Counted from the first letter of the stretch, positions 37,675 through 49,753 are shown. The stretch is DNA of 64,000 bases from Gelatoporia subvermispora B (GCA_000320605.2 KB445797.1:1174024-1238023), one strand, 5' to 3'. Numbers and translations: made by a program. The notes: a model not told the origin generated them from the letters alone.

Positions 37675-38676
37675 TCAACGTCCCTCTTCTGCTACGCGGA
37701 CTTCGAGGATTTCCTTCAGGCGTCGGGCGAGACCTTCTGTCAGCTGCAATACGCCATCTGCAGTGCATAAACGATATGACGGCATGGGCTGGTAGGTCTC
37801 TGCCAGAATCTATGACTCTCAAGTCAGTATCGTAGACAAGTAGGGCAGTAAAACAGTATCACCTTTCCCTCTTCAACTCTGACAGAAGCGATAATGTCAT
37901 CTGGGTCACCAATCCGTCCAAGAGCTGGGATATTACGACTGTCTGCAATTGACAACAGTTTGAGATGGACTTGGGGGACGGATGGAGGACAAAACGTACC
38001 ATGAATGTGCATCCAACCCTGCTGTGTTTGAATTGCTCCGTTCCTCTGAATGTCATCAATTTCATCCCGTAGCGCGCTCTGAACAGCTTCGTGCAGCAAA
38101 TCACGGAATGCACCTAGACAATGGATTACAATCTAACGAACAATTAATCCCACCAGCAGATCCGCACTAACTGTTCTCTACAAAGTCATTGAGCCCAGCC
38201 TCTTCCGACTCTTCCGGTGTCGCTGCCGGAAGCCAACCGATCACAGTGCTTGACTGCACAGAAGGTGGCGCATTCGGGAGGAAGGACAGCGCGAAGACTG
38301 GAATGGTGTCTGACAGCGGCGTAGGTGGATGATACAAGTGGTAGAAGAGGTCGGGTCTGTCTGCATCAGCCACAGTAGTCGGCCGGTCCGAAGAAGAGCT
38401 GAAGGAACTGTCGGAGCTGAAGGGTCTGGAGGGAAGTGGTGATATGGATTGCCCGGAGACGAGCGCCGCTAGCGGTGATTGACATGACAGACTCTTCTGA
38501 GTAATCCCAACATGTGTGCTGCGTGATCTTCGCGATTGACGGAAGTGCGAAGACAGAATAGACTGAGATGTCAAATGCTTCGACCGAAAGCTCGTCTCAG
38601 TTGCGATGCGTCCTGCACCGAAGGAAAATGACCGAGCCGTCTGCTTAGGTAGAGCTGTTACGGATGCAAACATCAT
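37675..38676 (-). CDS. Conserved fungal protein of unknown function, probably mitochondrial
   Basis: Exons 38172-38676, 38000-38113, 37863-37942 and 37675-37809 give 277 residues. The N-terminus (MMFASVTALPKQTARSFSF) is rich in Arg, Ser and hydrophobics with no acid for about 30 residues, as in mitochondrial presequences. The second half has motifs I associate with a widespread fungal family of unknown role: PVFALSFLP, GWLPA, LNDFVENS, a helical DLLHEAV segment, GWMHIHD, NIPALGRIGDPDDII, and YQPMPSYRLCTADG. The frame reading past the stop (to 37487) is not used because the spliced frame ends naturally at TGA 37675-37677. An upstream GTG in frame is not a likely start. Confidence 0.8.
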
Positions 38677-39540
38677 CTCAAGCTTCCTAGATTTCACGCT
38701 AGAGCGAGTAGTTCCTGAAACCAGCGAGGGGGACGGAGGAAGCTGGCTTTGATCTCCTCTGACGAGTCCGACACCGAAACTCGAGCGCGCCTCGCGCCAC
38801 CCAATGCATCATATCACGTGACCATAGACAAATCGTCGCGTCACATGCGAGCGCTTGTTGCGATTCGTACGCGAAACAATCTCCCTCGGAAATCGCGCTC
38901 GTACTCATTGCACGGAACTTTTCTGTGCCCGTGCAATTCGCGATATCAAGCAAATTTTCACTGCGATCCCCCCTCGTGTTTCACCCTGGTCACGATTTTT
39001 GATGCTCCATGAGCTACCCGAGCCCTTACGCTAGCAATGCAGTGGTAAGGGTACGAGACTTTCCCCAAATGTGCGAGACCGAGGACTCCTCGCAATTCTC
39101 CCAATTTTGCGCGCTGATCTAGGCTTAGACCGGGCGTGCAATCATCATCATGTCTCTCTATACGGCTGCGAGCAGCACGGTTCCCGAAACGAGAGGACGT
39201 GGTCGTCGAGGGGATGACAGATCGTGCCGGCTTGAGACTCAGACTCGTACTGGCACTCCGACGAATTGCATATATGGAACTTTAGCGCTGCACTCCGGCG
39301 CGCAGGATTCACAAGCAGCAAAATACCTGCTCTTCTCGCTGCCTGGCTACTGCTGCCGACCGGATAGACCACGTGGCGGCCTCTGCGATGGAAGGTGCCG
39401 ATCCCTGCTTCCCAACCGCGCGCTGTAGTCAGGTGCTTGTCTGTTGACACCACTCGGAATTTACGTTTCGGGCTCTGCTGCGTGCGTGGGATAGGAATCA
39501 TTCTTCCTCTCAACGCTGAACTTCAGGGCCAGCGTACACC
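38677..39540. promoter_or_regulatory. Divergent intergenic region
   Basis: An 864-base head-to-head region between the mitochondrial orphan and the first acyl-CoA ligase. Short frames at 39148-39513 have no support. Confidence 0.4.
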
Positions 39541-42241
39541 ATGACCGAGTTCAAAGGCCCGCAGGAGCTGCCTTTCGTCCCGGACGACTTGAGTGTTCCT
39601 CAGTTCATCCTTGATTCGCACCATCTATCCCAGCCCGTGGTGAAGACCGATATCCCCCGCTTTATTGATGACGAAACCGGGAGGCGGATCGGCATCGAAG
39701 AGGTGAGGACCCTAGCAAGCCAAGAATAATCAGCTACTTCTGACCAGAGCTCATATATCATAGATTCGTGCGCGGACATTCGGATTGGCAAATGGAATGA
39801 ACTCGCGGTGGGACATTCGCGAAGATGACGTTGGTGCGCCTTTTTGTCCTGAACTAGTCAATGCAATATCAAACCTGATCCCGCGGCGTCACGGAAGTTT
39901 GCATCTTCAGCCCTAACCATGTCGGTATGTCACTGACATTTTGTCTTGTTACTAAGTTGTCTCATTGTTATCGACAGATTATCCCGTCGCCATGTGGTGG
40001 GTAGAGCTTCTTAGCTTACCAGCGTATTTCAATCTCGCTTGACTTATATTACAGGGCAATACTTAGACTGGGAGCCACAGTGACGCAAGTATTTCTCCGC
40101 GACTTTCTCAGACGAAGCTAATGCGTCCGGCGGGTATTCAGTGGAGCCAACCCCGCCTACACTGCTGAAGAGCTTGTGCATCAATTGCAATTGACAAAGG
40201 CTAAAATACTCCTCATTCACCCAGCATGTCTACCAGTTGCCCTTCAAGCAGCACGTATCGCGAAGCTCTCGCCCTCATACATGGCCCTCATAGAGCCAGC
40301 GAACATGGAGATTTCTCTGCCTACCGTGCCTGACCTCATAGCAGACGGACTCTCACGTCCGCCTTCTTTCAATGAGCGGCGTCTCCGCCCGGGAGAGGCA
40401 AAGACGAAAATTGCCTTCCTGATATTGTCCAGTGGTACGACGGGCAAACCAAAGGTTGGTTAAGCCTGACAGGATGTTGTGCGGCATCTGAATTTCGATG
40501 TAGGGTGTACGATTGTCGCATTATGCCGTCATAGCCAACACCGTGCAGTCAGCTGTTCATATGGGGCTGAGCCCCAATTATGCAAGCGATGAAAACAACA
40601 GATTCCGAGCCGGGGACGTGATGATAGGCTGTGAGTAGGCTTCTCTAGCCGAATGTGACTGCGCTTAAACAGACATCGTTCAGTACCGCCATTCTACCGT
40701 ATGTATGATCTGATGAGCTTCTTCGTCGATTTGTCCAGATGACATTTCCACAGACATCTTTGGTCTGATCCCCGTCCTGCACTTTAGTGTCTTCGCTGGA
40801 GTACGTGAAATCACGCGAATATTTCATCATACTGTGCTTATGACCTTTAAATTGTAGATGTCATTGGTGGTCATACCGAAGTTTAATTTCGTTGACATGC
40901 TGAAGAGCATCGAGCGTTATCGGATCAATCACCTTCTGTATGCCTTCCGTTGATCCACGTTCACATAGTCTCAACATATTTATAGTGTCGTTCCCCCGCA
41001 AGTCGTGCTCCTATGCAAGGCCAGGACCCTTCTCGCTCCGTTTCCGTGTGTCACGAGCTCACATTTGGTCACAGCACCCGGCGGTGAAGAATTTCGACCT
41101 GAAATGCATCCGGACCATACTGAGCGGAGCGGCTCCCCTTGCAAGCGAGACAATCATAGCTCTCGCCCAGATATTCCCGCACACTGCTATCGGGCAAGGC
41201 TACGGTCAGTCTTCCGGTTATCTCGAAGCCCGTCATCTCGGCACCGTCATTCCGACACGTCAGTCTTGCAGGCATGACCGAAGCAACCGGCATATCGTTC
41301 GCGCGGATTGACAAGCACGTTGACACGTCCGGCAGCACGGGACGATTGGTACCAGGCGTTGTGGCGCGTGTCGTGAAATCGGACGGTTCCCTCGCCGGAT
41401 GCGGAGAGGCTGGGCATCTGATCATCTCATCGCCCTCTCTGGCCTCTGGATACCTGAACAACGAAGAAGCGTGAGTCCCAACGTTAAACCATGTGTCTGT
41501 GTGCCTGACATTCGTATCTCGATCAGCACAAAAGAAACGTTCGTGGATGGGTACGTAACTAGCTTGGAACTATCTGCCCCATAACTCTAATGTGTATTTA
41601 CAGTTGGCTGCATACCGGGGATGAGGTGATCATTAACGAAGAAGCGGAAGTATTTGTCATAGATCGCATAAAAGTGAGCCTATCCATTATCTGAAGAGAT
41701 ATCCTGTGTGCTTAGTGGCGATAATATTCCAGGAATTAATCAAAGTCAAGGGTTTCCAAGGTTTGCGGTGGTTGTTAACCTAGTATGCTTCTCAACTGAA
41801 TGACTCCGACGCCAGTGGCCCCGGCGGAGCTCGAGGGTCTTCTGTTGGATCACCCTGATGTTGCTGATGTCTGCGTCGTCGGCATACCAGATGACTATAG
41901 CGGGGAGCTCCCGCTCGCATTCGTCGTGCCGAGTCCCAGCGCTGCTGAGCGGATCAAGTCCAGACCCGAGGAGTCGGACAAAGTGAAGGCGGAACTTGTT
42001 AAGGTTCGCCCTGCGCCTCTCCTGCGCTGTTCCCTACCGACCACTCACCTGGTACCCTCAACAGCACGTCGCTGACGCGAAGGTACACTACAAGCACCTT
42101 AAGGGCGGCGTCGAGTTCATCGATGTCATCCCGAAGAACCCAAGCGGAAAGTTGCTGAGGCGCTTTTTGCGCGAGCGCGCTAAGGCACTGCGCGCCAAAG
42201 GCAAGACTCCGCGGCCGTCCACGGTGAAGGCAGCATTGTGA
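39541..42241 (+). CDS. AMP-forming acyl-CoA ligase, 4-coumarate-CoA ligase-like, tandem copy 1
   Basis: Eighteen exons give 579 residues: 39541-39702, 39764-39833, 39898-39924, 39978-39996, 40055-40084, 40142-40454, 40504-40630, 40684-40698, 40754-40800, 40858-40937, 40986-41019, 41075-41204, 41272-41470, 41527-41550, 41604-41673, 41733-41760, 41816-42003, 42065-42241. Adenylation motifs are complete: [10 protein letters not shown] (198-207), GQGYGMTE (about 348-355), WLHTGDE (about 427), DRIK and the C-terminal lysine in [11 protein letters not shown] (Lys550). The enzyme should activate a carboxylic acid through an acyl-AMP to a CoA thioester; the substrate is unknown. Two introns start with GC: 40085 (GCAAGT, a good GC-AG donor) and 41020 (GCCAGG, weak). 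If the latter is not spliced the frame is lost. The C-terminus KAAL is not a peroxisomal signal. It pairs with copy 2 at 42778. Confidence 0.85.
40085..40141 (+). other. GC-AG intron in ligase copy 1
   Basis: The exon ends GTGAC and the intron starts GCAAGT, ending TTCAG. Splicing restores the family motif [12 protein letters not shown]. The same intron in copy 2 (43397-43445) starts with GT. Confidence 0.8.
41020..41074 (+). other. Weak GC-donor intron in ligase copy 1
   Basis: The donor reads GCAAG then GCCAGG; copy 2 has GTGAGC at the same place (44340). Removing 41020-41074 restores the [11 protein letters not shown] junction. A T-to-C change at the second intron base is the likely history. 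Confidence 0.6.
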
Positions 42242-42777
42242 TTCTGCATGGCTACGGCCCCATCAAATTCGATGGTGGAGGGGCTGATGATGGTTAGGTT
42301 TTGAATACTGTATCTATGATGGGTCTCGGCCTCGCGATATCTGCCCACGGTAAAATTAAGACGGGCGCATCAGCTCGAGGGCCTGCGCGTATCTCCGTTA
42401 TGCATACGTTGTACAAGTGACTGAACTACGTTCCTGGCTGGCGTCGTATACGCTCACGACAAATTTTACGTAAACATAGGTGACAGTGAGGGTAGTGCAT
42501 GGGCGCCTCCGCGCTGGGAAGGAGGTATCCTCCTGACTGTCGCTGTACATTTGTGGGAGCGAGCACGTCTTACATGGATTCAGACGGCATGCTTCAGGGG
42601 CTTCCCTCAGACGTGGGTCCATGGCCGTGTAACATCCGTGCACGGTGCGCGGTGTTCCGACCGTAGGCGAAAACATCGGTATATAATTACCCGCTCTCAC
42701 TCGCGGAGTTAGACGATCACTCGGCGCGACTGCGAGCCTGCGGTATCTCTGCATCAGCCTTGCCTCTTACTTTCACG
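42242..42777 (+). promoter_or_regulatory. Intergenic between tandem ligases, promoter of copy 2
   Basis: A 536-base gap without ORF. A TATA box, TATATAA, lies at 42680-42686, about 95 bases before the ATG. No equivalent TATA box was noticed just upstream of copy 1. Confidence 0.55.
42680..42686 (+). promoter_or_regulatory. TATA box of ligase copy 2
   Basis: TATATAA at a plausible distance from the start codon at 42778. Confidence 0.55.
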
Positions 42778-45568
42778 ATGGAATTCAAAGGCCCTGGTGG
42801 CCCTCTGCCTTACATTCCTGACGACCTGTCAGTTGTCCAGTTCATACTCGATTCTCACCATCCCACGCGTCCCGTGGTCGATCGGCCATGGCCCTGGATG
42901 ATAGAAGACGCCACCGGACGACAGATAGGTGGTGATGAGGTTCGTCTCCTACTTATGTTGCCTAGACGGCACTCGAATACCCAAGAGTGTCGGTCGGGTC
43001 TGACTTGACACCTGCCATGTAGATTCGGGCTCGGACTTTCGGACTTGCGAATGCCCTGAGTGCGAACTGGAACATTCGTGAGTCATCGTCTTGCGAAAGA
43101 ATCCCGGAGCTCGGCTAAAGGCGGCCAAAATACAGGCGAAGACGATGTAGGTGGGTAGTCACAGAATGCCTGGCGGATGCACCGTTGTGAATATCGTCCC
43201 AAGTTTGTATTTTCAGCACAAACCATGTTGGTGCGTCATTTGCAATGCCAGTGCCGTCGAAAAATTGCATTGATATCGCTTTATCGATGCAGATTATCCG
43301 GTGGCAATTTGGTCAGTACAGCCGAACGGTTCTCGCTCGATCCACTATTTGACGTGTTGCGTCAAGGGCACTACACAGACTCGGCGCGATTGTAACGTAC
43401 GATCGAGTCGCCAAGCTTGCTAAAATATCGTCTGACTTCACCTAGCGGCGCGAACCCGTCTTACTCAGAAGACGAGTTGGAATACCAGCTTTCTATCACG
43501 AAGTCGAAGGCGATCATAGTACACTCCGAGATTTATCCTGTCGCACTCGCAGCTGCGCGCAAGGTCGGCATAGCACCCAGTCGTATTCTGCTGATAGATT
43601 CCTCGTCCGCAACTTCCACATGTCTAACCATCAATGACTTTGTATCTGACGGCCTATCACGACCCCCTCACTTTATTGAACGACGACTGGCGCCTGGTGA
43701 AGGAAAGAAGAAACTTGCCTTCCTCTGCCTTTCCAGCGGGACTACAGGGAAACCCAAGGTCAGGCTTTTTGGCACCATGTCCGTTGTAATAGCGTACTTC
43801 TCATCCACGGTTATATATTCACTAGGCGACGTTAATTCCTCACTATTCCTTGATTGCAAATGTGATACAATTGGCATTATGCAACAAGAATAATGTTAAG
43901 GATACACCTCCGGAGAAGAAGCGTTATCTCGTCGGAGAAGTGGGAATTTCTGGTCAGCCTTAAACAGTATCCTATAAGGTGTTTGCTGATATCATGGCAG
44001 TCCTGCCGTTATATCGTAAGTGATATGGGCCATGCTCGTTTGGGTCGGACGATGCCCAATTGGATGATTGTAGATATATATGGTCTAGTCCTCAACCTCC
44101 ACTTCCTTCTGTTCACCGGGGTAAGATTTCGCCTTTGATCCAGAGCCTGTGAAAGGTAACAACTCTACTCCACAGGTCACGCTTGTGATGATCCCCAAAT
44201 TCAACTTTGTAGAAATGCTGAAGAGCATTCAACGCTACCGGATTCATCATCTCTCGTGCGTCTCAAAGTCCTGTAACTGGAACTCAGAGCTCATCGATTG
44301 CGTAGAATCGTCCCGCCAATGGTAGTATTATTATGCAAGGTGAGCAGCGGGCATTTTAATTTAAGCATGCGCGGCTCATGTTTTGATAGCACCCAGCGAC
44401 TAGGGACTTCGATCTGTCTGGTGTCAAGTCTGTTGTTAGCGCAGCGGCGCCCTTGTCCGCGGAGATGACTTTACACCTGGCCAGGGTCCTTCCAAACGCA
44501 ACTATTGGACAAGGTTATGGTAAGTATTACTCTTCTCTGTCAACGAGATGAATGTGACTCTCTGCACGTGCTCGACTTACGAACAATCTTGATAACCCGC
44601 AGGCTTAACGGAGACTTGTACTGCAGTGGCATTTCCTGAAATCGGACCGCGGATCGCGACGCCCGGCTGTGCTGGTATTCTCATGCCCGGAATTACTGCG
44701 CGTATTGTGAAAGCAGATGGTTCGCTCGCTGGCTTCAACGAGCCTGGGCAATTGGTCGTAACGGGTCCTTCGATGGCCGTCGGCTACTTGGACAATGAAC
44801 AAGCGTACGTCTTCAAGAAGGTCCGCTCGGACTTACTCGAATTTTGACTCCTTCGCAGCACGAAGGAAACTTTCGTAAAGGGGTAAGTTTGTTACGTTCG
44901 AACATTCTTGCGCTTGGCGCTGAACGCCTCGGAGATGGGTCTACACCGGTGATGAAACCGTCATCAATGAGAAATACGAGGTGTCCGTGGTCGACCGCAT
45001 CAAGGTGTTTGTTTCGTCCCTCAGCCGAGATTTGAACTGACAGTTGCCGTTCGTACAGGAACTGATTAAGGTGAAGGGTTTCCAAGGTTAGTATAGTCTC
45101 ACTCTCCGGTCATACGTCTGCTCAATTAGCATCGCTTTAGTCGCGCCAGCTGAGCTCGAGGGACACCTCCTGGAACACCCGGACGTAGGCGACGTCTGCG
45201 TCGTCCCAATCCCGGACGACTACAGCGGCGAGCTTCCGTATGCCTTTGCGGTCCTTAGCGCGGACGCGCAGCAGCGCGTCAAGTCAAAGCCCGATGATGC
45301 GCTCAAAATTAAAGCTGCGCTTTGCAAGGTCAGCTGCACGGTCTAGGTACCCACCGTCGGGGAGACTGACCGGCGCCGCTCATCTTATCAGCACGTTTCC
45401 GATCACAAAATCGCGTTCAAGCATCTCGCGGGCGTCGAGTTCATCGACGCTATCCCCAAGAATCCGAGCGGCAAGTTGCTTCGACGCGTCCTCCGTGACC
45501 AGGCGAGGCAGCTACTAGCGCAAGGAAAGCTTACACTCGCCGATAAAGCACCGAGGGCTAGGCTCTGA
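42778..45568 (+). CDS. AMP-forming acyl-CoA ligase, tandem copy 2
   Basis: Nineteen exons give 580 residues: 42778-42939, 43023-43077, 43136-43150, 43204-43230, 43293-43311, 43367-43396, 43446-43758, 43826-43952, 44001-44015, 44074-44120, 44176-44255, 44306-44339, 44390-44519, 44603-44804, 44859-44882, 44935-45004, 45059-45086, 45141-45328, 45392-45568. Nearly every exon has the same length as in copy 1, apart from one extra intron (43078-43135) and a 3-base difference in one exon. Motifs are intact: [29 protein letters not shown] and [11 protein letters not shown]. All donors are GT. The C-terminus ends ARL, a plausible peroxisomal targeting signal 1. The substrate is unknown; 4CL-like fungal enzymes act on aromatic or fatty acids. 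Confidence 0.88.
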
Positions 45569-45830
45569 GTCCATGAAATGAAACGGGAGAAACGACTTTT
45601 TACGAGTTATCTGATAGGAATATGCTTCACCTCTGGGATCTGGGGCCGTAGCAGTGACGTCTATTTATTTTCGGGTCCTGAACAATGCTAATACCGACTG
45701 GTCGGGATGTCTCTGGTGCACGCACGACCGCACAGGATTGAAGAGTTCAGCAACCAAAATGACCCGACGCAGCGGCATAGCTAAATCGAGCTTTGCACAT
45801 AGACAGGAACGCCTGTCAGGGAGGCGCCCC

Positions 45831-46894
45831 TCATCCGATCTCTTCTGCCCATCGCAGCACGTCATCGTGCGAAACGTGCCCGTTGACAGCCTGCAGCGAA
45901 GAGGTCAGATCCATGAACATACAGGACCGCAGTCTGGACACCTGAGCGGGCTTACCTGCGGGGCGACATTTGTGAGGGCTTGGCCCGCCCTTGTCGACGC
46001 AGGCGCGTTCCTGCCTGCTGGCAGCTGCTGGGCAGCCGAGCGCATCTCTGCCAGCTTGGCTTCCAGCGAGTCGCACTTGCTGTCTGAGTGTCAGATGCGC
46101 GGCAGTAAGACGGCACTTGATCGGCGTACGCATGAATGGCGCGTGTCTCCTCCCGCCGGAGCTCGAGTTGCCGCCGCATCATGAGTTCCAGGTTGCCCCT
46201 TGCCTGCGGAGCATATCAATACAGTCTCTGGGAAGCAAGGGACACATGAATGGGTACCTGGACGGGACGCAGGTCATTTGCGGCAGCCATGATGTTCTGA
46301 GCGAGGACGGTGATCCATTCGACATGTCTTTGCCACTCTGGCGGTGTGGTGGAGGTGGCCGTCGGCGGCGGTTGCAGTAATGCGTCCATGAGCTGTGAAT
46401 ATGTTACAAGCATCGAACGGAGTACGGACCGCAGGGCGGGTCGTCGATCTGTAAGCGCAGAAATGACTGAGTAGCGGGAGGAGAGATGATCAGAGATGAG
46501 CTACGGACCTATGCTGGGGTCTGCAGGGTATAATTGGTGCCCTCCGAGCTCGGCGAGGGAAGGGATAGTTTCCTTGATCTGAAAGAGTAATTGTCTAGCA
46601 TTGGCAAATGAAACAACCACTCTGAACGCTCACAAACCAGGTGTCCCCGAAGACTGTATAATGCCCCTCCTCCAGCATCCAGTCTACTCGGGGCTTCTCA
46701 AGCTGTACAAGAGGCCATTCTGGAACGTCCTGTTGATCCGAGAGTACTTCATGTTGACTTGCTGCGGCCAAATCTCCATCGCCCACACGCTCCTTTAGCA
46801 GCGCTAAGAGTTTCAAATTGTGGCTCGTATACCGGGTGTAGTGTGATGGAGGGGAGGGAAACGGATTGCGGAGTTCGGCCTCCTCTTCCTCCAT
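45831..46894 (-). CDS. MED7: Mediator complex subunit 7
   Basis: Exons 46634-46894, 46509-46578, 46258-46448, 46130-46203, 45956-46079 and 45831-45890 give 259 residues. The N-terminal MED7 signature is clear: LRNPFPSPPSHYTRYTSHN, then WPLVQLEKPRVDW and a short segment with ELGGHQLYP. The C-terminal half is helical (SQLMDALLQPPP, LMMRRQLELRREETRAIH), forming the coiled coil that pairs with MED21 in the middle module. The protein works in RNA polymerase II transcription in the nucleus. Small exons were placed by phase and by the AKCDSLEAKLAEM heptad. It is divergent from the BCL7-like gene with 231 bases between. Confidence 0.92.
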
Positions 46895-47125
46895 GGTCCC
46901 AGCCTATCGCATAGAGGCCTTCGCAGGGAGATTGTCGGACGATGCAAAGGGGGAGCTGGTGGGTGGGAGTGGGCGTTGTGGCATGGTTGCGCCTCAAGCC
47001 GTTCACGCGTCTCGCGCTTTCGCCAGACGCGTCTTGTTCTCGGCTACAATACCTGCTCATCCTGCTTTCCGTTGAGCTTGCTCAGGCGACGATTCTACGT
47101 GCTGGGATATTATTTCTGAAGCAAA

Positions 47126-47868
47126 ATGTCTACACGGAGGAGAGTGGGATTTAACACGGCGACGTCAGAGGCGTCTAGGAGGCAGCTGATGCAGCCTGTG
47201 CCGTGCTGGGAGAAGGTCTGGGGCCCGCCGGACAATGCTCCTCCGGGCACAACTTTACGAGTATACAAATGGGTGAAGACGGACAAGAAGCAGGTGTGCC
47301 CAGGCGCGGATCTCAGACACGTACTTTCCTTACGCTTGATTTACAGCAATTCAGTGACGACGAGGGCGAGCTCACCGACCAGCCACTCGCGCCGCTGCCG
47401 GAGCCAGAAGAGATCGAGGTGGGCGACGGGGACGAGGAGATAGACCAGGACGAAGCTGCCACATCCGTCGCCCCCGAGACAACACCCGTTTCGCGCGACG
47501 TCTCCGAGCCCCTCGTGCCGAAGGACGAGTCCAAGCCCGCGACGCCGAAACCACATCCCCTGTCCATCTCCTTCCAGCCGCCGACGCCGACGCCGGGGCC
47601 CGAGGACGCGCTGGACGACTCGCTGAAGCCGTTGGAGGGCGTCCTGGGCACAGACGCTCTGGACGACTCGCTGACGCCGCTGGAGAGCGGCTTGGGCGCG
47701 GACGCGCTCGGCGCCGATATCACTCTAGACATGTCCCAGATGGGGCCGGACGGCGAGCCGTTCGAGGCCGCGCAGAACACGACGCAGTTCCAGGCAGACG
47801 ATTCCCTACTCGGGGGAGCCCTCATGGACGAGACGATTGACGACCCCTTCGCCATGCCCCCCTCGTGA
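47126..47868 (+). CDS. BCL7-like protein (possible SWI/SNF accessory subunit)
   Basis: Exons 47126-47293 and 47347-47868 give 229 residues. The first 56 residues carry a W-E-K-x-W motif followed, after a short loop, by T-T-L-R-V-Y-K-W-V-K. That is the pattern of the BCL7 N-terminal domain (K-W-E-K-x-W, then T-S-L-R-I-x-K-W-V), which in animals binds SWI/SNF at the nucleosome acidic patch side. The rest is acidic and Pro/Glu/Asp-rich with two near-copies of a DALDDSL-PLE-G-L-G unit. The tail is presumably disordered. Function is inferred only from the short N-terminal domain. Confidence 0.7.
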
Positions 47869-48479
47869 CGAACATATCGCTGCATCGCTGCACCGTGCTT
47901 TCGTCACATTTGGTAAGTGAGCTCAGTCTGTTGAGCGTAGTTGGGATTTGTATTGACTTTAAGAGCACCTTGCAACAGTTCGCGGATCACACATCATGAT
48001 GCTTGGAATGCGCTACCGCTCCTGTTCGAGATCCTGGCCACACCAGAGGGAATATACCCTCGACTGCATCAGAGATACACTGCTGGCTGATCAGTAGGGC
48101 CCCCTTGTGCTGCGCCTTAGATGCATATGCCCGCAATGGCATCTGCGGGTATCGTAATGCGCAGCCGCGTTCTAGGCTTAGTCGCGCTTCAGGATGTGTT
48201 TATCCATCTTCCCGCTGTGTACCTCCAATACAGCGGATTTTGATTGATGCCTAACCAAAAGAAACAGTTGCGAACTTTCTGGTTCAATATCTGCAACTTG
48301 CGGCTGGAATACCAATAATCACTCGATACGTCGTTTATTGATATACATGTCCTATGACAAGGTTGTACGTGTCTTGCATGGCCCGAGCACATAACGGGCG
48401 TACAAGAACATGCAGTGCATGAAAACGCCCGGCTCAACGCATCAAAGACGGTGCGAGGCAGTCACTTGAGAGACAAGCG
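47869..48479. other. Tail-to-tail intergenic region
   Basis: No supported feature in this 611-base gap between the 3' ends of the BCL7-like and Asterix genes. Confidence 0.45.
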
Positions 48480-49044
48480 TTACATATCCAGACTTCTTTG
48501 CATCATGAAGAGCGGGATGTAGGAAGAGATGAGGGCGCACACAGCCAACCTGCAAGGACACGAACACGTCAGAACGTAATTAGGGCTGAGGTCCTAACCC
48601 TAGGCGAAACAGATCCTCACATGAGGGTGCTTGTCGGGCTGTTTCCGCCATCCTTCGTCCTCAAGGGGTGCTGGTTGATCACGCTGTTGATGGACGCCAG
48701 GAGAGCCGGCCATGCAAGGTATCTGAGTGATGTTGACGTGTTAGGAGTGAGCGCCGACTTCGAGGGTTGTTCGTTGTGCGCACCGGTTACGCGACACCAT
48801 GACCATTCCGGAGATAAACATGACTAGATGGCAATATCGTTACTACTGCAAGTCTCAGTTAGGAGTATTTTGACGCACTAGATGCAGATAGGGCATCTGG
48901 ATGGGTGTTTGTCAGCGATTGGATGAGGACGGAAGAGGAGTGCGACGTACCAGGTGAATCTACCTGCCAGGTCTCTGGCAGAGTGAACTTTGCCTCCCCT
49001 GCAGGATCTCTCGGGTCGTCTTTGGAATGTGTCGATGCAGACAT
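48480..49044 (-). CDS. Asterix (PAT-complex subunit, ER membrane)
   Basis: Five exons (48951-49044, 48879-48896, 48784-48823, 48621-48722, 48480-48549) give 107 residues, the usual size of the Asterix family. After a polar N-terminus with DPRDPAG come three hydrophobic segments: IMFISGMVMV, then YLAWPALLASINSVIN, then LAVCALISSYIPLF. The RNRYLAWPALLAS and SSYIPLF parts fit fungal Asterix proteins. In animals Asterix with CCDC47 forms the PAT complex that chaperones polar membrane helices at the ER. Exons of 18 and 40 bases make automated prediction hard; each junction is in phase. No symbol is assigned because naming in fungi varies. Confidence 0.75.
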
Positions 49045-49753
49045 GGTTCAGGTTCCAGCTTGAGACGACCAGCTCAAAAAATGAGGTGCTGATGAGCAGC
49101 CAGCCAAAGGAGCGCTGCCAATGAACGACCCAGGCACGGTCATGACCATGGTGGCGCTAGCAGTCGTGGGAAACACAGCGGGCGCCTACGCGTATCGACA
49201 ACTTCTTCGAGTCGACTTTCTCGGAAACATCATTGTTTTCTCTCGTCTTCCGTCTCTACTTACTGTGTTTAAGTTGTCTCGGCAGTGTTTATCTCTGATC
49301 CTCCGATATTACCGTGCTCTATTGATGGAAGGTCATACACAACATAGAGATGGCTACCTCTCGTGTGGGCAACCTAGTTGTACCTCAGTATTCTAATCGC
49401 AACTGGCGTGTCTGAAGAACGTGCATTTCAACATGAACCACGATCTCCTGCGATCGTACCCTCTTTCACAATCGGTCTAGACACACTCTGGAGACGACAT
49501 CTATGTCACCTGCTATTGGAGAGGTTGTGATCGACGGTCTGGAACAACTCCGCGAAGTCGACTCAGCTACTTCGCATGGTCCAGAACATACGGATGAGTG
49601 ACGAGTGGAGCAAGGCTGACGCCTTTCAGACCGGCGGCAGATTTGCAAATCACCGTAATATAGGGCGTTCGAACACGCTACAATGAAGCAGGCTCGCCTG
49701 CACCCTCCCTCTCACTTGTCCTTAGCTGTAGATCAGCTTCCCAGTCACTCATT
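49045..49753. other. Divergent intergenic region
   Basis: A 709-base head-to-head gap between Asterix and the Tyr-rich gene. The short frame at 49121-49396 has no support. Confidence 0.4.
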
